From assembly GCF_028622835.1 (NCBI RefSeq), contig NZ_CP117677.1, positions 2,590,820 through 2,654,819 of the forward strand: a stretch of DNA of 64,000 nucleotides, given 5' to 3'. This document shows positions 44,184 to 52,440 of this stretch, one piece after another. A program made the translations under genes and the position numbers. Each line of letters begins with the position of its first letter. The first letter of the stretch is position 1. The notes beneath the pieces were generated by a model. The model was not told where the DNA came from and did not search any database. It saw nothing but the letters and a program-made list of their open reading frames with translations. The stretch comes from Caloramator sp. mosi_1 (GTDB lineage: Bacteria > Bacillota > Clostridia > Clostridiales > Caloramatoraceae).

Positions 44184-45191
44184 TTACATTAGTTTGCTTA
44201 AAAAGTGCCACCCAGGTGAAATGTTACAAGATTTCGCCTGGGTGGCACTCATCTTACTTTTAGCTACAGCTTCCTTTACAGCCTTTATTATATCTTCCTT
44301 TGTTAATCCATATTTCTTTAGAAGTTCTGCTGGTTTTCCTGATTCACCAAATGTATCTTTTATTCCAACCCTTACAACTGGTGCTGGGCATTTTTCTGCC
44401 ACAACTTCACAAACAGCACTTCCAAGTCCACCTATTATGTTGTGTTCTTCGCAAGTTACTGCTGCCTTTGTCTTTTTAACTGAGTTTACAACAGCCTCTT
44501 CATCAAGCGGCTTTATTGTGTGGATGTTTATTACCTCTGCGTCTATTCCTTCCTTTTGAAGCTCTTCTGCTGCCTTTAGGGCTTCGCTTACCATTATTCC
44601 TGTTGCAAAGATTGAAACATCCTTACCTTCCTTTAGTAAAACTGCCTTACCTATTTCAAACTTATAGTCTGGTCTATCGTTTATTGTTGGAACTGATGAT
44701 CTTCCAAGTCTAATATACACTGGTCCATAGTATTCGCTTGCCGCCTTTATTGCTGCCATTGTTTCAACGTCATCAGCAGGACATATTACTGTCATATTTG
44801 GTATGCTTCTCATTAGAGATATATCTTCAACTGATTGGTGTGATGCACCGTCTTCGCCAACTGTAAGGCCTGCGTGGGTTGCTGCTATTTTTACATTTAG
44901 CTTTGGATAGCAGACAGAGTTTCTTATTTGTTCAAAGGCTCTTCCCGCTGCAAACATTGCAAATGTACTTGCAAAAGGAATCTTGCCGCAAGTTGAAAGT
45001 CCTGCTGCTGTTCCTATAAGGTCAGCCTCTGCTATACCAACATTGAAAAATCTTTCTGGAAATGCCTTTGCAAAATCAGCAGTTTTTGTTGATTTTGAAA
45101 GGTCTGCATCTAAAACAACTATATTTTTGTTTTCCTTACCAAGTTCTACAAGTGCCTTTCCATAGGCTTCTCTTGTTGCTAAATTAGCCAT
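44184..45191 (-). CDS. Transketolase, C-terminal subunit
   Basis: 335 residues. It has the pyrimidine-binding domain of split transketolases (VGIAEADLIGTAAGLSTCGK, AATHAGLTVGEDGASHQSVE) and a C-terminal domain (DVSIFATGIMVSEALKAAEE, AVTCEEHNIIGGLGSAVCEV). With the N-terminal subunit it forms a TPP enzyme of the pentose phosphate pathway. The natural end should be near ...AVKEAVAKSK. The last residues, SATQAKSCNISPGWHFLSKL, are encoded by the inserted GTGCCACCC palindrome at 44203-44249, which provides a new tail and stop codon. GGAGGTG precedes the ATG. Confidence 0.95.
   Translation of the reverse strand: MANLATREAYGKALVELGKENKNIVVLDADLSKSTKTADFAKAFPERFFNVGIAEADLIGTAAGLSTCGKIPFASTFAMFAAGRAFEQIRNSVCYPKLNVKIAATHAGLTVGEDGASHQSVEDISLMRSIPNMTVICPADDVETMAAIKAASEYYGPVYIRLGRSSVPTINDRPDYKFEIGKAVLLKEGKDVSIFATGIMVSEALKAAEELQKEGIDAEVINIHTIKPLDEEAVVNSVKKTKAAVTCEEHNIIGGLGSAVCEVVAEKCPAPVVRVGIKDTFGESGKPAELLKKYGLTKEDIIKAVKEAVAKSKMSATQAKSCNISPGWHFLSKLM
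44203..44249. repeat. GTGCCACCC element: palindromic copy inside the 3' end of the transketolase gene
   Basis: AGTGCCACCCAGGTGAAAT at 44204-44222 is the inverted complement of ATTTCGCCTGGGTGGCACT at 44231-44249 with one mismatch and an 8-base loop. The left arm, extended to 44227, is an exact inverted copy of the 25-bp half-sites at 43171 and 51294. The copy lies inside the coding frame and is translated. Confidence 0.9.
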
Positions 45192-46013
45192 TTATCGCAC
45201 CTCCTAACTCTTGTAGTGCCTTTTCACATTGTTCTTTGTTTGGTGCTGTTCCGTGCCAGCCTACTTGGTTTCCATAAAGGATACGCCTTTACCCTTTACA
45301 GTCTTTGCAACAATCATAGTTGGCATTCCCTTTGTAGCCTTTGCCTTATCTATGGCATCGAATATTTGGTTGTAGTCGTGGCCATCTATTTCTATTACGT
45401 TCCAACCAAAGGCTCTAAACTTATCTGCTATTGGAGTTACGTTCATAACGTCCTTACAAGGGCCGTCTATTTGAAGTCCGTTAAAGTCAACAAAGGCTGT
45501 TAGATTATCAAGTTTGTAGTGTGCTGATGTCATTGCTGCTTCCCAAACTTGACCTTCTTCAAGTTCTCCATCTCCTAAAAGTATGTACACTCTGTAATCT
45601 TTATTGTCAAGCTTTCCTGCAAGTGCCATTCCATTTGCAACTGAAAGACCTTGACCAAGGGAACCTGTTGACATATCAACACCTGGAGTGTTCTTTATGC
45701 TTGGGTGTCCTTGTAGATTTGAGTCAATCTTTCTTAAAGTCATAAGCTCTGATTTGTCAAAGAAGCCCTTTTCTGCAAGAACTGCATATAGAACTGGAGC
45801 TGCATGTCCCTTTGAAAGAATGAATCTGTCTCTGTCCTCCCACTTTGGATTGTTTGGGTCTACCTTCATTTCACTAAAGTATAGTGATGTTAGGATTTCA
45901 ACTGCTGAAAGTGAACCACCTGGATGTCCTGATTGAGATTCAGTTAACATCTTTATAATGTTTTTTCTAACTTCAACTGCTATTTCTTTTAGTTTGTTGA
46001 TGTCTCTATTCAT
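45184..46013 (-). CDS. Transketolase, N-terminal subunit (one frameshift near the end)
   Basis: About 276 residues. It contains the TPP/magnesium-binding domain: [60 protein letters not shown], and [20 protein letters not shown]. After GKGVSFMEN one A is missing near 45275; restoring it gives [20 protein letters not shown] and a stop overlapping the ATG of the C-terminal subunit by eight bases, so the two are translationally coupled. The start at 46013 has GGAGGG eight bases upstream. Confidence 0.95.
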
Positions 46014-46081
46014 CACATATTCCCTCCTTTTAGTCTTTATATTTATTATGCCATAAGGCCTATTTTTCTAACCGCAGAAAT

Positions 46082-46132
46082 ATTATAGCACATATTTTGA
46101 CAAATTACACACTATTTTTATGTTGACAAATT
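46082..46132 (-). promoter_or_regulatory. Extended -10 promoter and direct repeats upstream of the transketolase genes
   Basis: On the minus strand TGCTATAAT (complement of 46082-46090) is an extended -10 about 70 bases before the start codon, with no good -35. Two copies of TTGACAAATT (46097-46106 and 46123-46132) are spaced 26 bases apart start to start, just upstream. They could be binding sites for a regulator that replaces the -35 contact. Confidence 0.4.
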
Positions 46133-46157
46133 GTAAATTTTAATTTTAAAAATACAA

Positions 46158-46187
46158 AAGAGTGTCAACCCATTGATTGACACTCTT
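46158..46187 (-). terminator. Intrinsic terminator after the EndoA gene
   Basis: AAGAGTGTCAA and TTGACACTCTT form an 11-bp stem with an 8-base loop. On the minus strand it is followed by TTGTATTTTT. It lies 36 bases past the stop codon at 46223 and ends the toxin-antitoxin transcript before the transketolase genes. Confidence 0.85.
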
Positions 46188-46222
46188 AATATCTCTGCGG
46201 TTATATTTTTTCGTTGGTGGTA

Positions 46223-46579
46223 CTAAAAGTCTACTAATCCTAAACTTATAAGTAATGCTTCATCTACTTTCTTCATAAGCTCATCACTTATATGTCCTAT
46301 CTTTTCCTTAAGCCTTCTTTTATCTATTGTTCTAACCTGCTCTAAAAGTATAACGGAGTCCTTTGTTAGCCCATAATCCTCACAGCATATTTCAACGTGG
46401 GTTGGAAGTTTGGCCTTGTTTATCTGTGATGTTATGGCCGCAACAATTACAGTAGGACTGTACCTATTACCTACATCATTTTGTATTATAAGTACAGGTC
46501 TTACTCCTCCTTGCTCTGAACCTATGACAGGGCTTAAATCAGCATAGAATATATCTCCTCTTTTCACCACCTGAACCAT
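46223..46579 (-). CDS. ndoA: EndoA/MazF-type mRNA interferase
   Basis: 118 residues, intact. [20 protein letters not shown] and [20 protein letters not shown] are the PemK/MazF core, with [39 protein letters not shown] and EKIGHISDE following, as in B. subtilis EndoA. It cuts single-stranded RNA at short motifs and is held inactive by the antitoxin encoded just upstream, whose frame it overlaps by 41 bases. In clostridia and bacilli this pair usually sits next to alr, as here. Confidence 0.96.
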   Translation of the reverse strand: MVQVVKRGDIFYADLSPVIGSEQGGVRPVLIIQNDVGNRYSPTVIVAAITSQINKAKLPTHVEICCEDYGLTKDSVILLEQVRTIDKRRLKEKIGHISDELMKKVDEALLISLGLVDF

Positions 46580-46858
46580 CTAATATATCACTCTCCGCAA
46601 GCTCTGCTTCATATTTGGCAAGTTCCTTTAAATCGCAGTCCATTCCACATTCTGCAATTTCAAGGTTTATGCTACCCATCTCTTGATAGCCCTTCTTCAT
46701 AAGTTCCCTGATGTTTTTCTTTTTATGTTCCTTAATATATAATATTACAGCTTCCTTAATAAATTGACTTCTATTTTTACCATTTTCACATTCTATAAAT
46801 TTATCAAATTCATCGAGTAAGCTCTCGGGGAGGCTCACTGTTATTTTTTGTTTTTCAT
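46539..46858 (-). CDS. ndoAI: EndoAI antitoxin (CopG/ribbon-helix-helix; frameshifted at start)
   Basis: About 105 residues. The RHH DNA-binding part reads [20 protein letters not shown] and [20 protein letters not shown]. The C-terminal toxin-binding tail is acidic ([14 protein letters not shown]). The real start is probably one of three consecutive ATG codons at 46858-46864 behind GGGGG; one A seems to be missing in the following A run near 46845. It overlaps the toxin start. It should repress its own promoter at 46907-46936. Confidence 0.85.
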
Positions 46859-46906
46859 CATCATACCCCCTAAATTTACCTATGTAGGCGAGGCTTTAAT
46901 ATGTAT

Positions 46907-46936
46907 ATTATACCACTTTATTTACTTTATTTGCAA
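46907..46936 (-). promoter_or_regulatory. Sigma-A promoter of the EndoAI-EndoA pair
   Basis: On the minus strand TTGCAA and TATAAT are 18 bases apart, about 48 bases upstream of the antitoxin start. No clear inverted repeat overlaps it. Confidence 0.65.
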
Positions 46937-47260
46937 CCTTTATTCCTCTTTATCATTATTCCCAATTTAAATAATAATATTATATTTTAAGTTGTAGATT
47001 CTATTGTTTTTGATTTTAATATGCAGTACTTGATGATTTTAAAAATACGATGAATTTGCCATATGGATTGCTTATTTTAAAATGCCAATAAAAAATTACT
47101 GTTCTTTTTGAACATATTATATAACTATTATATATTGAGTTTTGTAAATGTCAAACTAAATTAATCGCAGAAGTTCATATAAAAATTGAGTGGTTATTTG
47201 AACAGATTTATTTCTATTTAATTGCAATTTATAACTTCAACTAAGTTGGATTTATAGGCT
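46937..47260. other. Intergenic region between alr and the toxin-antitoxin genes
   Basis: AT-rich, with no frame, hairpin with T-tract or repeat that I can support. The alr transcript has no visible terminator here. Confidence 0.5.
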
Positions 47261-48414
47261 CTATTTTTCCATAAATTGGTTGTATTCACCTTCACCTGGG
47301 TGGCACTTATATATTCTTGGTACGCGTTTTGAAACCATACATAACACTTCATAGCTTATGGTTTGGAGCCTTTTGCTATTACGTCTGCTGTTATTCTTTT
47401 GTCGCCTGACGTTCCCATTATTACAACTTCGTCTCCTATTTTCACATCTCCTACTTCTGTGACATCTGCCATACACTGGTCCATACATATTCTGCCTACA
47501 ACATCTACTTCCTTTCCCTTTATTAAAACCGTTGCTTTTCCTGACATTATTCTTGAAAAACCATCGGCATAGCCAAAGGGAAGTGTTGCTATTATTCTTT
47601 CTCCTTCTGTAATATACTGTCGTCCATAGTTGATTGAGGTGCCCTTGTCTACTTTTTTACCATTGCAACCTTTGCCTTAAGGCTCATTGCCGGAATTAGA
47701 TTAACCCTCGTTTTGTCTACTTCATCGGAGGGATAATAGCCATAGAGCATAATTCCAGGGCGAACTGCATCAAAGTAGCTCTCCTCTAAATCTATTATTG
47801 CTGCACTGTTTGCCATATGCTTTATTTTAAAGTTTATTCCTTCTTTACTTAGTTCTTCTATAATCCCTTTAAAGGCTTCAATCTGCATCCTTGAATAGGT
47901 TTTATCTCTAATGTCGGCACAGGAAAAATGAGAATATATTCCCTCTACATAAAGATTATTGAGGCTGCATATTTTTATTATATCCATTTTTGCACCGTCA
48001 TTTACTACAAAGCCTAATCTTCCCATACCAGTATCTATTTTTATGTGAACCTTTGCTATTTTATTCATTTTTGTGCTATAAAATTAAGTTTTTCTGCTAA
48101 ATTAACATCGTATATTGTGAGGGTTATGTTGTTTTCTATTGCAGTTTCAAAGTATTCTTCAGGAGTGTAGCCTAAAACAAGAATATCCTCCTCTATTTTT
48201 GCCTTTCTTAGTTCTAATGCCTCGTTTATTATTGCAACCGCAAAAAATCAACGCCCTCCTCCTTCAAAACCTTTGCTACTTCTATTGCTCCGTGTCCATA
48301 GGCATCTGCCTTAATAACTCCAATTACCCTTCTATTCTTTACAAGTCTTTTTACTTCTTTTATATTATTTCTAATACTATCAAGATTAATTTCAGCATAG
48401 TAGGGTCTTAACAT
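47261..48414 (-). CDS. alr: Alanine racemase (frameshifted; tail encoded by a repeat)
   Basis: About 385 residues. RPYYAEINLDSIRNNIKEVK, the PLP lysine in VIGVIKADAYGHGAIEVAKV, HIKIDTGMGRLGFV, GIYSHFSCADIRD, AVRPGIMLYGYYP, the second catalytic base in TSINYGRQY and VVGRICMDQCMADVTEVGDV identify it. It makes D-alanine for peptidoglycan and, in sporeformers, alters germinant levels. The normal end (SYEVLCMVSKRVPRIY) is followed by KCHPGEGEYNQFMEK, encoded by a GTGCCACCC half-site. Breaks lie near 48235, 48070, 47650 and 47365. Confidence 0.95.
47291..47308. repeat. GTGCCACCC half-site at the 3' end of alr
   Basis: TTCACCTGGGTGGCACTT matches 18 bases of the consensus; the ACA beyond it has diverged. 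It lies inside the alr reading frame as found and changes its C-terminus. Confidence 0.8.
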
Positions 48415-48427
48415 CCATTATTCCCCT

Positions 48428-49040
48428 TTAGTTTAACCCAATAGTAAAAACATCATCCTTTATTTCTTTGTTACATTCAAAGTTTATAAACTTTGCTCTG
48501 TAGCGTAAAGTGCCACTGTTATCGTAAATTTCAAAGTAAAGTGGTATAATGTCTTTTTGGTAAAATAAACGATAGCTTCGTTTTTGTATATGTTATCACC
48601 CTCTAACCTTAACCTTAGTTTTATAGTCTCTATACCATCTAAGACAGTATAGGTTGTTGTATATTCTTTATTTTTTAATAAACTTGTTTGAATAATACCA
48701 AGATGAATAAAGGTAGGTTCTGTTAAAATATCACCCTCAAATTTTTGGTTTATAAGTGGATGATATATTTCAAATCTTCCATTATTTAAAATCATAACCT
48801 TTCCCTTTAAAAACTCTGGCTCTAATGTCTCAATTTTAACTTTGTCGGGGGATTTATATATCTGTAGCTGTCTATACTTTGATGTGCCTTTATTGCTGTA
48901 TATTTCTATTTCTACTTCAGATTTATATGAATCTAAGTTTAAAATGAAGTCCTGTACACTTTTGTCCTTTTTGATAATTTTACAGGAAATTGTGAATATT
49001 GTGAATATTAAGATTAAAAAATAGCAATATGTCTTTTCAT
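48428..49040 (-). CDS. GerS-like lipoprotein (LolA-type fold; frameshifted)
   Basis: About 203 residues. The start at 49040 (MKRHIAIF, behind AGGTGA) needs one T restored in a T run and then gives a lipoprotein signal with FTIFTISC as lipobox. The mature part (LDSYKSEVEIEIYSNKG, YRQLQIYKSPDKVKIETLEP) resembles outer-membrane-lipoprotein-sorting-like proteins and the clostridial germination lipoprotein GerS. In C. difficile gerS is in an operon with alr2, and here the gene lies directly upstream of alr, which supports the call. A second break is near 48565. GerS is needed for cortex hydrolysis during germination. Confidence 0.65.
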
Positions 49041-49042
49041 AA

Positions 49043-49095
49043 AAAATCACCTACAAAAATACTACAGTTATACATATTCTTTTTGTAGGTGATTT
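49043..49095 (-). promoter_or_regulatory. 16-bp inverted repeat covering the gerS-like ribosome binding site
   Basis: AAATCACCTACAAAAA (starting near 49043) and TTTTTGTAGGTGATTT (ending near 49095) are exact inverted complements about 20 bases apart. On the minus strand the 3' arm contains AGGTGATTTTTT, which is both the ribosome binding site of the gerS-like gene and a T-tract. It can work as a terminator after nnrD or hide the ribosome site. Confidence 0.75.
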
Positions 49096-49099
49096 ATTA

Positions 49100-50594
49100 C
49101 TACAGCATTGCCTGTCCTATATATTCAATTATATCACTGGCCACTAATCCATTTCCATACTTTTTATAGGCTAAATCTCCAGCACATCCGTGAATATACG
49201 CACCAAGTAGGGCTGCGTCATAGGGTGCATACCCTTGTCCTATTAAAGAAAGAATTATTCCAGTTAAAACATCTCCTGAACCTCCAGTTGCCATCCCTGG
49301 GTTGCCTGTAGTGTTTATGTAAACCCTATCACCATCTGTAACAACTGTACTTGCACCCTTTAGGAGAAGTATACATCCATATTCCTTTGCAAAGTTTACT
49401 GCAACATCTACTCTGTTTTTGTTTATATACTCAACATCAAGGCCTGTAAGCCTTGAAAACTCTCCAGGGTGAGGTGTTAAAACTACCTGACATTTTTTAG
49501 TTTTTAATCTGGCCTTTATACTTAAGAGCATATTTAGTCCATCTGCATCTATTACAAGTGGTTTGGTTGATTTTTCTAACAAATATGAGATTATTGATGT
49601 TATATGGCTTCCCTTCCTATTCCTACTCCTACAGCAACTGCATCGTAGGTTTGCATAATCTCATCCAGTTCCCTTGTTGTAAAGAGTATATAACCGTCCT
49701 TTTCATTGGATATTCTATAGGTTGCCTCTGGTAAAAGGAAGCAATCCTATCAACTATGCTTCTTTGGACAACACCCGTTACAAGTCCACTTCCTGTCCTT
49801 AGGGCTGATTTTAATGATAGGGTTACAGCCCCCGACATATTAAAACAGCCTCCAATTATTGCAACTTTACCACAGCTGCCTTTATTTACGTCATAATGTC
49901 TTTTTTTAAAAGGCTTTTGGGAAACTCTCCATAGTTTGTTATTATTTTAAGCCCTTCTTCATCTATACAGGCCTTTGGGATTGATATGTTGTCTATATAA
50001 ACAGTTCCACTATATTCTCTTCCGTCATTTATTAAAAGCCCAAGTTTTGCTGTACCAAAGGTTACTGTTTCATTTGCCAAAACAGCACATCCCATTTTTA
50101 TCCCTGTATCTGAGTTTATTCCAGAGGGGATGTCTACTGATATTGTGTATTTTGAGTATAGGTTTACAGCCTCTATTACTTGTTTAAAAATACCATCAAC
50201 TTCTCTGTCAAGGCCTGTCCCAAAGAGGGCATCTACTACAGCATCAAAACATTTTAAGTCCTGTATTAGTTCATCTATTTGTTTTTTATTGAAATACCCA
50301 TATTAAGCAGTATTTCATAATTTATTCTTGCATCGCCCTTTATTTTGCTTTCATCCCCAAACAAGTAGACGCTGACAACATATCCGTTTATCATAAGAAG
50401 CCTTGTTAGGGCAAATCCATCTCCTCCGTTATTTCCAACGCCGCAAACAATAACAACCCTTTTTATGTCCCTTTCCTTTATTCTCTTAAAAGGGCCCAGG
50501 CGGCGTTTTCCATAAGAACAATACCTGGAATTTTGTATTTTTCTATTGCTCTTTTATCTATGTTTCTCATATTTTGAGATTTTGCTACCTTCAT
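49100..50594 (-). CDS. nnrD: Bifunctional NAD(P)H-hydrate epimerase/dehydratase (frameshifted)
   Basis: About 500 residues. The N-terminal YjeF epimerase part has NMRNIDKRAIEKYKIPGIVL and VVIVCGVGNNGGDGFALTRL (partly out of frame), then GLDREVDG and SVDIPSGINSDTG. The C-terminal ADP-dependent dehydratase part has KVAIIGGCFNMSGAVTLSL, PLVIDADGLNML, VVLTPHPGEFSRLTGLDV, and GNPGMATGGSGDVLTGII. It repairs hydrated NADH/NADPH. GGAGGGG precedes the ATG, which lies two bases past the acpS stop. Breaks lie near 50500, 50290, 49900, 49740 and 49600. Confidence 0.93.
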
Positions 50595-50595
50595 T

Positions 50596-50952
50596 TTACC
50601 CCTCCATTACCACAAAGGCCACTGCATATTCTCTGCAGTGGGAAATTGATAGCTGTATGTTTTTTATATCTTTTTCCTCTGCAATTTTTTTAGCACCTCT
50701 ATGTAATAAGACATAAGGTGCTCCATCCTTTTTAGTATTTCAATATCTTTAAAGGAAAATCCCTTTATCCCTGTGCCAAGTGCCTTAGACACTGCCTCCT
50801 TTGCTGCAAAGTATCCTGCTGCACTTTCTATGTTTTTGCTTTTTATGTATTCAAGTTCCCTTTGGGTGTAAACCCTCTCTAAAAACCCCTTTTTCTGAAG
50901 CTCTTTTTATGCGGTTAATTTCTATTATATCTGTTCCTACTCCTTTTATCAC
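50596..50952 (-). CDS. acpS: Holo-[acyl-carrier-protein] synthase (frameshifted)
   Basis: About 119 residues. GVGTDIIEINRIKRA with the metal-binding Asp, ERVYTQRELEYIKSKN, and AAGYFAAKEAVSKALGTGIK with the catalytic Glu identify AcpS. The end reads LSISHCREYAVAFVVMEG. It transfers phosphopantetheine from CoA to apo-ACP. GTG at 50952 has AGGTGA eight bases upstream. The nnrD ATG follows two bases after the stop. Breaks are near 50890 and 50690. Confidence 0.92.
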
Positions 50953-51053
50953 ATAAATCACCTTTTGATGTAATTTTTTGTATTCTGCTACAGGATAAAG
51001 CTAACTCTATTTTATTTGACACCCTTAAATTTTGTATCTTTTCATTTAAAAAA

Positions 51054-51072
51054 TAACATTTCACCTGGGTGG
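51054..51072. repeat. GTGCCACCC half-site upstream of acpS
   Basis: TAACATTTCACCTGGGTGG matches the element's right half, then departs. It sits directly downstream of the acpS promoter, so it is within the first bases of the acpS transcript, about 100 bases ahead of the GTG. Confidence 0.75.
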
Positions 51073-51086
51073 TAGGTTATTTATAT

Positions 51087-51114
51087 TTTATACTTATATT
51101 TTAGATTTGGTCAA
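51087..51114 (-). promoter_or_regulatory. Probable sigma-A promoter of acpS-nnrD
   Basis: On the minus strand TTGACC is followed after 16 bases by TATAAA. Transcription would start near 51080, just before the repeat half-site at 51054-51072. Confidence 0.6.
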
Positions 51115-51281
51115 ATTCTATTCATCCCAAGCATTTTTTAACTTATGGACTAATGCCATAAATTAGGCTAAAATTTGTATTTGTGTTTTATTTTCAAAGA
51201 TAAAAACATAAGAACTTAAAATTCCTTGTTTACTTAAAAAGTTTATTTTTGCTAATCATATATTATTGTCAATATTTCCAT
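51115..51281. other. AT-rich gap, no gene
   Basis: Together with 50953-51086 this makes about 330 bases between acpS and the DUF6514 gene. Apart from the promoter and repeat half-site listed separately, I see no frame or structured element. Confidence 0.5.
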
Positions 51282-51630
51282 TTATTTACTCAAGTAACAT
51301 TTCACCTGGGTGGCACTTTCAAAATCAACGTATTCTCCAACCACTTCAATTAGATGAATAGGTGAGACTTCATTCTTCTGCAGGTCTATTAACAGCTTTA
51401 ATACCTTTGTTCTGTCAGTGCTTACAAAGTCTATTCTCTCTTTTCAATTCCTACCATTTTATTTTTATCATAATCCTCCCTTACAACCTCAATTCCATAG
51501 AATTTTAGTTCTATATCACTTTGTTCAATATTGAATTTTTACAATTTATAACCATATAGTACCTATAAATATAGCTTCTGTTGTCGTCTAATATTGTTCT
51601 ACAGCTTGCTATTTCAACAACGTCCTTCAT
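51282..51630 (-). CDS. DUF6514-like protein (frameshifted; tail encoded by a repeat)
   Basis: About 117 residues. It reads MKDVVEIASCRTILDDN, RSYIYRYYMVINC, then after a break near 51540 SDIELKFYGIEVVREDYDK and, after a second near 51445, DFVSTDRTKVLKLLIDLQKN and EVSPIHLIEVVGEYVDFE. This matches the small clostridial DUF6514 family, whose role is unknown. The last residues, SATQVKCYLSK, come from the GTGCCACCC half-site, in the same frame (SATQ) as in the transketolase gene. Both breaks look like a missing A. Confidence 0.7.
51294..51318. repeat. GTGCCACCC half-site in the 3' end of the DUF6514 gene
   Basis: All 25 bases are identical to the half-site at 43171-43195 and to the left arm at 44203-44227 (inverted). 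It starts directly after the VGEYVDFE codons and supplies the end of the frame. Confidence 0.88.
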
Positions 51631-51812
51631 ATTTACCCCCTTAGTTCTATTTTCTATTATATTTTAGCACCTACCCTATTTAATTTTTGTTGAAATTTGA
51701 TAAGGGATAAAAATATTTTTTCAACATTATTTCTAAATTTTAGAGTCAATTAATTTTATTTTTTATATTTATATACAATATATTCCATTTTATTATTGTC
51801 TCTTAATATATT
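51631..51812. other. Divergent intergenic region, no gene
   Basis: AT-rich region upstream of the DUF6514 gene and of the plus-strand promoter at 51813. No frame or hairpin is convincing. Confidence 0.45.
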
Positions 51813-51840
51813 TTGTCGTAATATTATTTTGTGGTATAAT
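51813..51840 (+). promoter_or_regulatory. Sigma-A promoter of the structured RNA and cupin gene
   Basis: TTGTCG at 51813-51818 and TATAAT at 51835-51840 are 16 bases apart. The expected start near 51847 is just ahead of the structured region, with no gene until 52138. Confidence 0.65.
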
Positions 51841-51846
51841 TTGTAT

Positions 51847-52085
51847 GTAGGAAAATGATAATGAAATACTGCCCAAAAGTACTTTTAACCTAATCAACGA
51901 CAGAAGTCACCCACTTCTATAAGTGGATGATGAATGTCGCTGAAAATTAGTGAAAAACAAGCTACTAAAATTAGCTATGCAAATAGTAAAACTGGGGATG
52001 GAACGGCCCTATGAGCGTGGGTAAACTTGCTCCGATAGGAGTATTGACCACGAAACCACCACCTCTATAGATGGTGGTAATTCAC
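51847..52085 (+). ncRNA. Structured RNA, ωRNA/IS605-right-end-like, with a predicted pseudoknot
   Basis: Three features show structure. A hairpin at 51898-51939 has CGACA/TGTCG outside and CCACTT/AAGTGG inside. A pseudoknot pairs GAGC (52013-52016) with GCTC (52029-52032) and GTGG (52017-52020) with CCAC (52048-52051). A last hairpin pairs CCACCA (52056-52061) with TGGTGG (52072-52077), followed by TAATTCAC. The hairpin plus TTCAC end resembles the right ends (ωRNA regions) of IS200/IS605-type elements, but no tnpB or iscB is adjacent. It could be a solo relic, a domesticated guide RNA or a riboregulatory leader of the cupin gene. Confidence 0.5.
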
Positions 52086-52137
52086 GAATACATATGTAAG
52101 TTAAAGAAAACTTTATATTATACAAGGAGGTCAGATT

Positions 52138-52411
52138 ATGGAAAAAATAAAGATTAAGCAAATGTCCCTTGAAGAGGCAAAAGCTTGGAATTGACACTTG
52201 GGGAAGATGGAGCTGCGGAGTTTCTAAGTTTGACTGGCAATACGATGAAACAGAAACGTGCTATATTTTTGAGGGAGAGGTTATTGTTACAACTCCAATT
52301 GAAACTGTGGTTATAAATGAAGGAATGCTTGTTACATTTCCTAAGGGATTAAAGTGTACTTGGGATGTAAAAAGGCCAATAAATAAGGCATATACATTTG
52401 ATGCAATCTAA
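52138..52411 (+). CDS. Small cupin-domain protein (one frameshift)
   Basis: About 91 residues. KQMSLEEAKA is followed, after one missing base near 52188, by GIDTWGRWSCGVSKFDW, YIFEGEVIVTTPIETVVINE, GMLVTFPKGLKCTWDVK and KAYTFDAI. This is the single-domain cupin (DUF861/EutQ-like) with the EGEV and FPKGLKC motifs. Such proteins bind metal or small sugars, and substrate is unknown. AAGGAGG is seven bases upstream of the ATG. Its transcript would include the structured RNA. Confidence 0.85.
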
Positions 52412-52440
52412 AAGCCTCAGTGGATACTGAGGCTATTTTT
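52412..52440 (+). terminator. Bidirectional terminator between cupin and doc genes
   Basis: AGCCTCAGT (52413-52421) and ACTGAGGCT (52426-52434) form a 9-bp stem with a 4-base loop, followed by ATTTTT on the plus strand and preceded by TTTTA-complementary bases for the minus strand. It begins at the cupin stop codon and contains the likely native doc stop. Confidence 0.85.

Noticed and set aside
46539-46579. Fusion of EndoAI and EndoA
   Set aside because: The frames overlap by 41 bases in different phases, each with its own start; this is a normal coupled pair.
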